A stretch of DNA of 12,245 nt from an uncultured Clostridium sp. (GTDB lineage: Bacteria; Bacillota; Clostridia; Lachnospirales; Lachnospiraceae): the NCBI GenBank assembly GCA_934438135.1, contig CAKSBP010000066.1:1-12245 (forward strand), written 5' to 3'. Made by a program: the position numbers and the translations under genes. Shown one piece after another: positions 5,829-12,245 of this stretch (position 1 is the stretch's first letter; every line of letters begins with the position of its first letter). The notes under the pieces are model-generated. The model saw only the letters and a list, made by a program, of their open reading frames with translations, was not told where the DNA came from and ran no database searches.

Positions 5829-6704
5829 ATGACCATTCGAGATTTAAAAATCTTTATCACCGTTGCAGAATGCGGAAAAATGAACCTAGCAGCCAAGAAA
5901 CTCTACATCTCCCAGCCATCTGTCAGTCAGACTATCCAGGAACTGGAGAAGTACTATGGCGTAAAACTGTTTGAGAGGCTTTCTCAGCGTCTTTACATTA
6001 CCGATGTGGGGAAAGAACTACTGCCCTATGCTTATCACATTGTAGACTCGTATAACAAGGCAGAAGAGATGTTGCAACACGCTGGAGAGCAGCCAGTTAT
6101 CCGGATTGGAGCTAGTATTACGGTTGGAACGTGTTTTCTGGAAGGTTTGGTTGACACAGTGGAGAAGACTATAGATATTAAAATCAATGCAGTGATTGAT
6201 AATACTACTACAATTGAGCATATGGTGTTAAACAGTGCCCTAGATATAGGAATCGTGGAAGGAATGGTGGAAAGTCCTGATTTGATTCAGATACCTCTTT
6301 ATGAAGATGAACTGGTCATTATTGCAGGGAAGGAGCATCCGTTTTATACACGTAAGGAAATCGCTATTGAGGAGTTGAATGGGCAGAGCGAGGCATCCAG
6401 AGAGGATGGCAGCCAGACCAGAAACCAGTATGAAAGACTGCTGGCAGAAAAGGGAATTGGGCTGTATCAAAAATGGAACAGTACTAATACGGAAGCAATT
6501 AAAAATATTGTGATGCAAGGGAAAGATATTGCGATTTTATCCAGGATGCTGGTGGAGAAAGAAGTAAGAAACGGAGAACTTTCTATCGTGCCGGTAAAGG
6601 ATGTACAGGTAAAAAGGGAAATTAACCTGATCTATCATAAAAACAAGTTCATTTCCCGGAGTTTAGAGGAATTTATTGAGATATGCAGGCGGTTTAAAAG
6701 ATAA
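5829..6704 (+). CDS. LysR-family transcriptional regulator
   Basis: A 291-residue protein of typical LysR length. The N-terminal winged helix-turn-helix spans about 1-60 (FITVAECGKMNLAAKKLYIS, then recognition helix SQPSVSQTIQELE at 28-40 and LFERLSQRLYITDVG). A linker helix runs about 62-85, and a periplasmic-binding-protein-like effector domain runs about 90-288. GAGGA at 5818-5822 supports ATG 5829. The ligand cannot be read from sequence; the domain resembles the CysL/CysB-like branch broadly. The gene faces the chromate-transporter pair tail to tail and overlaps its last 11 nt, so unlike many LysR genes it is not divergent from its likely target. Whether it controls those genes is unknown. 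Confidence 0.93.
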   Translation: MTIRDLKIFITVAECGKMNLAAKKLYISQPSVSQTIQELEKYYGVKLFERLSQRLYITDVGKELLPYAYHIVDSYNKAEEMLQHAGEQPVIRIGASITVGTCFLEGLVDTVEKTIDIKINAVIDNTTTIEHMVLNSALDIGIVEGMVESPDLIQIPLYEDELVIIAGKEHPFYTRKEIAIEELNGQSEASREDGSQTRNQYERLLAEKGIGLYQKWNSTNTEAIKNIVMQGKDIAILSRMLVEKEVRNGELSIVPVKDVQVKREINLIYHKNKFISRSLEEFIEICRRFKR

Positions 6705-7260
6705 AATAAAAAATGCTTCCGATGACGCCTGAACTAAAGATAACCGTAATCGCATTGATTTTGTATTTTCGTAATGCAAACAGGGAAGTAGTGAATAATA
6801 TAAATTCAATAATACGGAAATCGGATACAGCCAAAGAAGATTTGTCAGCATTAAATAAGGCAAGTAACAGGATGGAGAGCCCGGCGGATGCAATAAGGGC
6901 AACGACAGCTGGTCTTAAGGCAGAAAGAACGGTCTGTACACCTATAAAGCTGCGGTATTTATAATAGAAATAAGCTAAGGTCAGGCAGATGATAAAGGCT
7001 GGAAGGACAACACCTAAAGTGCACAACAGTACACCTGGAATTCCGCCAAGACGCATGCCGACAAAAGTTGCAGAATTAATGGAGATTGGTCCAGGGGTCA
7101 TTTCTGCAATGGTAATCAGGTCTGTAAATTCATTTAACGTCATCAGATGATGCGTATCTACAATTTGATTTTGAATCAGCGGGATTGCGGCATATCCGCC
7201 TCCTACGCTGAATAATCCAATTTTGATGAAGCTTAAAAATAAAGTAAATAATAAATTCAT
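6694..7260 (-). CDS. Short chromate-transporter-family membrane protein, subunit 2
   Basis: A 188-residue hydrophobic protein equal to one half of ChrA (short-chain CHR type). Family motifs are SVGGGYAAIPLIQ (18-30) and EMTPGPISINSATFVGMRLGG (53-73), followed by several membrane helices. ATG (7260-7258) overlaps the upstream partner's TAA by one base (TAATG), and a ribosome site AAGGAG lies at 7276-7271, so the two are translationally coupled. Short CHR proteins normally work as pairs of opposite topology. Known members export chromate, but gut homologues may move another anion, so the substrate is uncertain. The 3' end overlaps the LysR gene by 11 nt, with no terminator between. Confidence 0.92.
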   Translation of the reverse strand: MNLLFTLFLSFIKIGLFSVGGGYAAIPLIQNQIVDTHHLMTLNEFTDLITIAEMTPGPISINSATFVGMRLGGIPGVLLCTLGVVLPAFIICLTLAYFYYKYRSFIGVQTVLSALRPAVVALIASAGLSILLLALFNADKSSLAVSDFRIIEFILFTTSLFALRKYKINAITVIFSSGVIGSIFYFIF

Positions 7261-7847
7261 TAGCTGTTCGCTCCTTTTCTGAGTTTTATCTGCTGGAAAA
7301 TAAGGTCTGTAAAGCCTATAAACAGGCAGCAGAGGATAATAATTATGGCACTGACATTACAAAACCAAATTAATATAAATACTGTAATCATTAAAATGAT
7401 ATATAAAAAACGTTTTGTGGCACATATGTTTTTACAGAGGTTGATGACTACGTCAAAGATAACAGCAGCAACCCCAGCACGCATAACCTGAAGAGCGACT
7501 GCGATAATAGTATTTTCACGGAACTGTTTATAGAATACAGAAATCACTGAAATGATAACCATTGGCGGGATGGAAGTTCCTAAAACAGCAACCAGAGAGC
7601 CTAGAATTCCGTACATACGGTAGCCTAGGATAACGGAGGCATTGATTGGAATCGGGCCTGGGGAAGACTGGGCGATTGCTGTGATATCCAGCATTTCATC
7701 TTCTTCAAACCATTTCAGTTCTTCTACAAATTTCTTTTTCATCAGGGACACGATGACAAAGCCACCGCCAAAGGTAAATGCACTAAGTATAAAGGTTGTT
7801 TTGAAAAGCTGCCAGAGCATTTGTTTTGGATTTTCATTTTTTTTCAT
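7260..7847 (-). CDS. Short chromate-transporter-family membrane protein, subunit 1
   Basis: A 195-residue CHR-family half-transporter, first of the pair. Motifs are FTFGGGFVIVSLM (24-36) and IAQSSPGPIPINASVILGYRM (58-78), then a series of hydrophobic helices and a short basic C-terminus (KLRKGANS). AAGGAG at 7862-7857 lies 9 nt before the ATG (7847-7845). The two halves differ clearly in sequence, fitting the usual heteromeric pair rather than a recent duplication. Transport of chromate or sulfate-like oxyanions is family knowledge; nothing in the window proves the substrate. Confidence 0.92.
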   Translation of the reverse strand: MKKNENPKQMLWQLFKTTFILSAFTFGGGFVIVSLMKKKFVEELKWFEEDEMLDITAIAQSSPGPIPINASVILGYRMYGILGSLVAVLGTSIPPMVIISVISVFYKQFRENTIIAVALQVMRAGVAAVIFDVVINLCKNICATKRFLYIILMITVFILIWFCNVSAIIIILCCLFIGFTDLIFQQIKLRKGANS

Positions 7848-7944
7848 AATTACGTTCTCCTTTTCTGTAAGTATCTATACAATAACCCAGAAAAAATCAT
7901 ATGTAAAATATCAAAATTTTATAAAACTTATAAGAAAAAGATTA

Positions 7945-7973
7945 TATATAGTCAGCCAAATCTAATTAATCAA
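7945..7973 (-). promoter_or_regulatory. Possible promoter for the chromate-transporter pair
   Basis: Read on the minus strand, TTGATT (7973-7968), a 17 bp spacer and TATATA (7950-7945) precede the pair, leaving a leader of about 90 nt. A second candidate closer in is TTTACA (7907-7902), 17 bp, TATTGT (7884-7879). In this very AT-rich region either could be chance. Confidence 0.4.
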
Positions 7974-7976
7974 AAT

Positions 7977-7992
7977 TTACGTAAGTGCTTAC
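7977..7992 (+). promoter_or_regulatory. Operator-like site, distal copy (LacI/CcpA-like)
   Basis: TTACGTAAGTGCTTAC contains the inverted repeat GTAAG-TG-CTTAC. The overlapping 14-mer CGTAAGTGCTTACA (7980-7993) fits the cre pattern TGWAANCGNTNWCA at all but two fixed positions. It lies immediately upstream of the candidate -35 box of the minus-strand pair and 220 bp from a near copy at 8197. Confidence 0.5.
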
Positions 7993-8052
7993 ATGAAAAA
8001 TGAATGAAAAAACAGAAAACGGAAGAAAGAAAAATAAAATCTAGAATTGAAA

Positions 8053-8070
8053 TGCATATTGAAATATGCA
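8053..8070. repeat. Perfect 8-bp inverted repeat upstream of the pectate lyase gene
   Basis: TGCATATT and AATATGCA flank a 2-bp centre (GA), giving an 18 bp near-palindrome typical in size of a dimeric regulator site. A second, weaker inverted pair, TATTGT (8085-8090) and ACAATA (8098-8103), follows. There is no T run, so neither is a terminator. The factor is unknown, and AT-rich DNA raises the chance of coincidence. Confidence 0.4.
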
Positions 8071-8150
8071 ATAATGCTAAATGATATTGTGCAAAATACA
8101 ATAAAGTAGTGCATCTTGATACAAAAAAAGTACAATTTCAATGCGATTTA

Positions 8151-8179
8151 TTGCAAAATTATATAAATGGGAGTACAAT
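8151..8179 (+). promoter_or_regulatory. Promoter of the pectate lyase gene
   Basis: TTGCAA (8151-8156), exactly 17 bp, then TACAAT (8174-8179), a good SigA-type match. The predicted start near 8186 gives an untranslated leader of about 174 nt. The proximal operator-like site (8197-8212) falls just downstream of the start, a position suited to repression. Confidence 0.65.
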
Positions 8180-8196
8180 ATATTATACACAGTTAG

Positions 8197-8212
8197 TTAT
8201 GTAAGTACTTTC
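8197..8212 (+). promoter_or_regulatory. Operator-like site, proximal copy
   Basis: TTATGTAAGTACTTTC matches the distal site at 13 of 16 positions in the same orientation and contains the palindrome AAGTACTT (8203-8210). It would lie at about +11 to +26 of the pectate lyase transcript. Confidence 0.5.
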
Positions 8213-8359
8213 TAATGAAATATGGATATAAAATTGAAACATTTATATGTAGAGTAAGATTGCAGACAGATAGAAGAATTGAAAAAACTGCATTTAACTC
8301 ATGGGGAAGAGAAAGCACTATCATAACCTGTTAGTATTTAATTTAAGGGAGGCATTTTT

Positions 8360-11300
8360 ATGGATAAGTTTAGTCATGCAGCAAAGAAATTACTCGTTTT
8401 AACACTTAGTGCTTCAATGATGTTACCAAATAGTTATTCTATTAATGCAGCAGAGGCAGGCAGATATGCAAGCGTAACAAGTTTATCAGATTTAAAGATT
8501 ACCGAAAGCAGTGGATGGCTGGAGTCTTCCTATGTAGAATGGAGTCCGGTCTCTGGTGCACAAGGCTACAATGTATACTATAAAGCAGCAAATCAAGGAG
8601 ACGCATCTTATAAACAGCTGGATTCTATGTTGATTCGTTCTTACGGAACATATATGAGAGCAGATGCACTGGGACTGGCAGCTGGAAGTTATGTTATGAA
8701 AGTTGTTCCCATAGTAAATGGAGCAGAATCCAAGGAAACAGCACAGACTTCCTCTTTAACGGTAAAAGCAAACGCAAGAGAAGGATTTGCTTTTTCTAAG
8801 AATTCTACCATGGGTACTGGTTCAGGTGGTTATAATGATGATGGAACAGTTCCTGCAAATGCACAGATTCTTTATTTAACGAAAGACAACGTAAATACCG
8901 TTACATTAGATGTTATTACGAACAGCAAAGGAAGTACAACAACCTGTACCGGTCTTACTGATATTATGGCGAAGAGACAGAAAGGTTATGATAAGACACC
9001 TTTAATCATTCGTTTGATTGGAACCATTAAGAATACAGATATTTCTGGTCTTAACAGTGCAGGATATCTTCAGGTAAAAGGCTGCTACAATACAACTATC
9101 GAAGGTGTTGGCGAAGATGCAGTCGTTTACGGATGGGGAATGTTAATCCGTGCTGCACGTAATGTGGAAATCCGTAATCTTGGTGTTATGATGTTTCCAG
9201 ACGATGGTATTTCTCTGGATACAGACAACGAAAATATCTGGATACATAACAACGACATTTTCTATGGAAAACCAGGAAGCGATTCCGATCAGGTAAAAGG
9301 TGATGGTTCAACTGACGTAAAAGCGTATTCCACAAATGTAACAATATCTTATAATCATTATTATGATTCTGGAAAATGTTCTCTCTGTGGTATGAGTGAT
9401 ACAAAAAATTTCTACGTAACATATCATCATAACTGGTTTGATCATTCAGATTCCCGTCATCCTCGTATCCGTGTCGGTACCATACATATTTATAACAACT
9501 ATTTTGATGGAAATGCAAAATACGGTGTTGGTGTTACAAAAGGTTCTTCTGCGTTTGTAGAAGCCAATGTATTTAGAAATTGTAAATATCCTATGTTAAG
9601 CTCTATGCAGGGTACAGATGTTTATGGAGATAATCAAGGTACTTTCTCTGGAGAACCAGGTGGAATGATTAAAGCTTACAATAATCAGATTAGTGGAGCA
9701 AAACGTCTTGTATATGCACAGGAAAATGCAGTAGATTTTGATGCATATGAAGCTTCTTCCAGAGATGAAAAGGTTTCATCTTCTTATAAGACGGTTAGTG
9801 GTGGAACTACTTACAACAACTTTGATACTGACTCCAGCGTAATGTACAGCTATAATCCAACAGATACATCCAATGTAGAAAGCAATGTGACAACTTATGC
9901 AGGTCGTGTCAATGGTGGAGATTTCAAATGGGATTTTGATGATTCAGTTGATGATGAATCTTACACAGTGAATGCAGCATTAAAACAGAAACTGATTGAC
10001 TATAAGAGCAGTCTTGTTTCTGTAGGTGGAAATTCTGTTTCTACACCAACAACTAATGTACCAGCTACCACAACAACAGTACCAGCCGCATCTGTGAAGC
10101 CAAGTACATCTACGGCACCAGCAGTAACAGCCAGTACAGCACCTAGCGTGGCTCCTACAGAAAGTGTAAATGTTGGAAGCTTAACTTCAACTGGAATGTA
10201 TACAAATCTTTATAATAAAGATGATTCCTATTTTGCAAATGCAATTTATGCAGCTCCAAATGGAAACAGCAATGGAAACGGAACAGCATCAAGCCCATAT
10301 GATCTTGCAACAGCAGTTACCAAATTAGCATCTTCTGAAAGCGGAAGTATTTTACTAAAAGCAGGTACTTATAAATTCAGTGATGTCATTACCATTGGAA
10401 CAGACAATAACGGAAAAGCCAATGCATACAAAGTAATGAAAGCATGCAAAGGTGCAGAAGTAGTATTAGATTTCTCAGGAGAATCTTATAACACAAGTGA
10501 TACATCTGTAAATGCAAGAGGTATTCAGATGAATGGTAATTACTGGTATTTTCAGGGACTTACGATTAAAGGTGCAGCTGATAATGGTATGATGTTGTCT
10601 GGAAGCCACAATATCATTGAACAGTGTGTATTTGACAGTAACCGTGATACTGGTTTACAGATTTCCAGAAGAGCTTCATCTGTAACAGATTACAATGAAT
10701 GGCCAAGCTACAACACAATCATTAACTGTACTTCAAAAAACAACTGTGACCCTGCAACTTATGAAAATGCAGATGGTTTCGCAGCAAAATTAACTTGTGG
10801 TGATGGAAATGTATTTGATGGATGTATGTCCTATAATAACTCTGATGATGGATGGGATTTATTCGCCAAGACAGCAACCGGCCCAATTGGTGTTGTCACA
10901 ATCCGTAACTGTATTGCTATGAGAAATGGTATGACAGAAGACGGAACAACACAGTCCAGCTGTGATGGCAATGGATTTAAATTAGGTGGTTCCGGTGTTG
11001 GAACTCCACACATTGTAACAAACTGTATCGCAATTGAAAACTTACATCATGGATTTACAGATAATAATAACCCAAGTGCATTACAGATTACAAACTGTAC
11101 TGCATTTGATAATAACAAAGGCGGCGGAAAGAACAATTTCAGTTTATACCGCTGTAAAGATGCTTATGCTGCAAACTGTGTTTCCTATACAACAAATAAT
11201 GCATCTGATAAATATGTAAACTTAAGTGGTGAATATTTAGTTCTTACAAACAGTAGCAAATGGTATAAAGTAACGGACAAACAGGTTATGGATACTGGCT

Positions 11301-11968
11301 CATCTGCAAGCAGAGGAGAAGTGATTTCTACAGGAATTAAAGCTTCTGATTTTATTAATGCAAATGTAGCAGCAGTAGGAACAGACTTTAACACTTTATG
11401 GAGAAATGCAGATGGAACAATCAATACAAATGGTGTTGGTATGATTTCTTCTTCCAGTGCATATGCAGACTTCTCAACCGATGGTGGAGTAATTGGAGCA
11501 AGATTATCTTCTACAGGAAGCAAAACTGAAGTTACGGTAGAAGGAGGACAGGCAAGTATAACTCCTGGCACACAGCCAAGCACAGCACCAAGTGTATCTC
11601 CTTCTCTAAGTACGGCACCGGCAGAAACTGCAGTCCAGGCACACAACTTCACAACAGATGGAAAGACAAGCAGTTTCTTTAACATTACAGGAAGTCTTTC
11701 CACATCCAAAGGAAGCGTCAGCTACAATGGTTTGACATTAACTCAGTGCTTAAAGATGGAATCTTCTACTAATGTCGCATTTACAGCTAAAAAAGAAGCA
11801 TCCTTAACACTTGTATTTAATACAGGAGCTACTGGTTCTGTTAATATTGATGGAACTGCTTATGCAGCTTCCAACGGAGTTGTAACTGTAGATTTAGCAG
11901 CAGGAAGCCACACCATTACAAAAAAGGATGTTATGAATCTTTACTACATTGGACTGGCTTATAAATAA
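8360..11968 (+). CDS. Secreted bifunctional pectate lyase, PL1 + PL9 with CBM77-like module
   Basis: Cleaves polygalacturonate by calcium-dependent beta-elimination outside the cell. In order: signal peptide 1-33 (KK, hydrophobic core, AEA cleavage site); FN3-like domain about 38-136; PL1 beta-helix about 160-460 with SDSDQVKGDGSTDVK (307-321; D315 and D319 as calcium ligands) and catalytic R369 in HPRIRVG; Thr/Pro/Ser linker about 558-606; PL9 beta-helix about 625-1050 with ADGFAAK (D805), SDDGWD (D829, D830, D833 as calcium site) and NGFKLGG (K874, equivalent to the catalytic Lys of Dickeya Pel9A); linker 1067-1093; and a C-terminal beta-sandwich about 1094-1202 that resembles CBM77. The WIDH of many PL1 enzymes reads WIHN (294-297). 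No LPXTG, SLH or dockerin is seen, so the enzyme is probably free. AAGGGAGG at 8345-8352 fixes ATG 8360. PL1/PL9 fusions are known, e.g. in Ruminococcus flavefaciens. Confidence 0.95.
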   Translation: MDKFSHAAKKLLVLTLSASMMLPNSYSINAAEAGRYASVTSLSDLKITESSGWLESSYVEWSPVSGAQGYNVYYKAANQGDASYKQLDSMLIRSYGTYMRADALGLAAGSYVMKVVPIVNGAESKETAQTSSLTVKANAREGFAFSKNSTMGTGSGGYNDDGTVPANAQILYLTKDNVNTVTLDVITNSKGSTTTCTGLTDIMAKRQKGYDKTPLIIRLIGTIKNTDISGLNSAGYLQVKGCYNTTIEGVGEDAVVYGWGMLIRAARNVEIRNLGVMMFPDDGISLDTDNENIWIHNNDIFYGKPGSDSDQVKGDGSTDVKAYSTNVTISYNHYYDSGKCSLCGMSDTKNFYVTYHHNWFDHSDSRHPRIRVGTIHIYNNYFDGNAKYGVGVTKGSSAFVEANVFRNCKYPMLSSMQGTDVYGDNQGTFSGEPGGMIKAYNNQISGAKRLVYAQENAVDFDAYEASSRDEKVSSSYKTVSGGTTYNNFDTDSSVMYSYNPTDTSNVESNVTTYAGRVNGGDFKWDFDDSVDDESYTVNAALKQKLIDYKSSLVSVGGNSVSTPTTNVPATTTTVPAASVKPSTSTAPAVTASTAPSVAPTESVNVGSLTSTGMYTNLYNKDDSYFANAIYAAPNGNSNGNGTASSPYDLATAVTKLASSESGSILLKAGTYKFSDVITIGTDNNGKANAYKVMKACKGAEVVLDFSGESYNTSDTSVNARGIQMNGNYWYFQGLTIKGAADNGMMLSGSHNIIEQCVFDSNRDTGLQISRRASSVTDYNEWPSYNTIINCTSKNNCDPATYENADGFAAKLTCGDGNVFDGCMSYNNSDDGWDLFAKTATGPIGVVTIRNCIAMRNGMTEDGTTQSSCDGNGFKLGGSGVGTPHIVTNCIAIENLHHGFTDNNNPSALQITNCTAFDNNKGGGKNNFSLYRCKDAYAANCVSYTTNNASDKYVNLSGEYLVLTNSSKWYKVTDKQVMDTGSSASRGEVISTGIKASDFINANVAAVGTDFNTLWRNADGTINTNGVGMISSSSAYADFSTDGGVIGARLSSTGSKTEVTVEGGQASITPGTQPSTAPSVSPSLSTAPAETAVQAHNFTTDGKTSSFFNITGSLSTSKGSVSYNGLTLTQCLKMESSTNVAFTAKKEASLTLVFNTGATGSVNIDGTAYAASNGVVTVDLAAGSHTITKKDVMNLYYIGLAYK
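10031..10177 (+). repeat. Low-complexity Thr/Pro/Ser linker coding region 1
   Basis: Encodes residues about 558-606 between the PL1 and PL9 domains, with repeated STAP and VPA/TTT units. The same STAPSV(A/S)P element recurs in the second linker (residues about 1067-1093, 11558-11638), and the DNA copies are similar, suggesting linker duplication. Such linkers are flexible and often glycosylated. Confidence 0.75.
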
Positions 11969-11993
11969 AAATTAAAAAGTTGAGTAAAATAAG

Positions 11994-12034
11994 AACTGTC
12001 CGGTTTCCTGAGAGATGGAAGCCGGGCAGTTTTT
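11994..12034 (+). terminator. Strong intrinsic terminator after the pectate lyase gene
   Basis: A continuous 15 bp stem (11994-12008 with 12017-12031, two G-T pairs) closes an 8-nt loop and is followed by T12030-12034. It lies 25 bp after the stop and shows that the lyase gene is a single-gene unit. Confidence 0.9.
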
Positions 12035-12088
12035 GTTATGTAGTGAGAGAAAAACATTAAAACAGGATAAAGTATAATTCTTATAAGT

Positions 12089-12102
12089 TATAACTAGTTA
12101 TA
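12089..12102. repeat. 14-bp perfect palindrome next to the IS66 end
   Basis: TATAACTAGTTATA is its own reverse complement and ends one base before the putative IS boundary. It could be the insertion target or part of it. No gene lies between 12035 and 12188. Confidence 0.6.
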
Positions 12103-12103
12103 G

Positions 12104-12245
12104 GTAAGTAGGTAATCATCCGTATCTGTTTTTTCGATTTTTATTCTGATACAATCTCCTTAAAACTCAGGAGGTACTTTATATCATTATGAATAAAGAA
12201 GAAAAAGCAAAACTCTGGTCTGCCCGCATTCAGGAATTCCAGGCC
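12104..12245 (+). mobile_element. IS66-family insertion sequence, left end (cut by window)
   Basis: The inner boundary is set by GTAAG at 12104, followed by TAGGTAATCATCCG; IS66 ends characteristically begin GTAAG. About 85 bp inside, the first gene begins like IS66 TnpA. The IS66 family usually makes 8-bp target duplications; the bases to look for at the far end would be AGTTATAG (12096-12103). The right end lies beyond the window, so completeness cannot be judged. Confidence 0.72.
12189..12245 (+). CDS. tnpA: IS66 accessory protein TnpA (5' fragment)
   Basis: The 19 visible residues, MNKEEKAKLWSARIQEFQA, match from memory the start of IS66 TnpA proteins, a small helix-turn-helix factor needed with TnpB for IS66 transposition. 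The frame is open to the window edge. The ribosome site AGGAGGT (12169-12175) lies 13 nt before the ATG, farther than usual; in-frame ATC or ATT codons at 12183 and 12186 are closer but unlikely starts. A TACAAT box at 12150-12155 may be its -10 element. Confidence 0.75.
   Translation, partial: MNKEEKAKLWSARIQEFQA

Noticed and set aside
7642..7965. Plus-strand 107-codon frame across the transporter gene and intergenic DNA
   Set aside because: It is the reverse of a clear CHR-family gene, and the tail is low-complexity AT-rich sequence.
8301..8402. Short upstream ORF (ATG 8301) overlapping the lyase start out of frame
   Set aside because: No ribosome site precedes it and its product is not protein-like; probably chance in the leader.
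11185..11709. 174-codon open frame on the minus strand inside the lyase gene
   Set aside because: It is antisense to the well-supported PL9 and linker region, with no ribosome site or domain; it arises from codon bias of the sense gene. The same holds for 9186-9518 and the other antisense frames.
1..12245. CRISPR array, toxin-antitoxin pair, phage or defence genes
   Set aside because: No regularly spaced repeats and no matching coding sequences were seen on either strand.

Overview
The window reads as a chromosomal segment of an AT-rich, low-GC Gram-positive bacterium of the class Clostridia, most likely a gut Lachnospiraceae. A pectin-degrading Lachnospira-like organism is my best guess. 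The reasons are the tRNA genes without encoded CCA, strong AGGAGG-type ribosome binding sites, a T-box leader, the cysE-cysS-mrnC-rlmB-sigH gene order, and a secreted two-domain pectate lyase. The species is inference; the order of the housekeeping genes is seen directly.

Layout. Positions 1-231 hold tRNA-Val(TAC) and elongator tRNA-Met(CAT), the latter with its own promoter and a terminator. ispF follows (290-841), with an unusual Cys-rich tail. A near-consensus promoter starts two bases after its stop and drives a complete T-box leader (about 880-1138) with a TGC (Cys) specifier. Below it is a tight operon: cysE (GTG start at 1170), cysS, mrnC (overlapping cysS by 16 nt), rlmB (1 nt gap) and sigH. 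This matches the Bacillus subtilis order ispF..cysE-cysS-mrnC-rlmB-(rae1)-sigH, except that gltX and rae1 are absent. tRNA-Thr(GGT) and a terminator close the conserved block at about 5310.

From 5311 on, the content is accessory. First comes about 500 bp of decayed sequence with a recognisable pseudogene (5320-5693: start lost, frame changed, internal stop) and a second small remnant. Then comes a LysR regulator (5829-6704), convergent with and overlapping a translationally coupled pair of short chromate-transporter-family genes on the minus strand (7847-6694). A 512 bp divergent intergenic region carries promoters and several inverted or repeated operator-like elements. It precedes a 1202-residue secreted enzyme with signal peptide, FN3-like domain, PL1 pectate lyase, Thr/Pro linker, PL9 pectate lyase, second linker and a C-terminal CBM77-like module. 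A strong terminator follows. The window ends inside the left end of an IS66-family element (inverted-repeat-like end at 12104, tnpA start at 12189).

How it works together. The cysE/cysS operon supplies O-acetylserine and Cys-tRNA under feedback from uncharged tRNA-Cys, and the RNA-processing genes and the sporulation-type sigma factor are co-transcribed with it. The pectate lyase is a stand-alone secreted depolymerase whose promoter is flanked by two LacI/CcpA-like sites 220 bp apart. I found no CRISPR array, defence island, phage module or clearly new multi-gene system. The most interesting points are the paired operators, the double-catalytic enzyme, the T-box linkage to sigH, the eroded gene and the IS66 junction.
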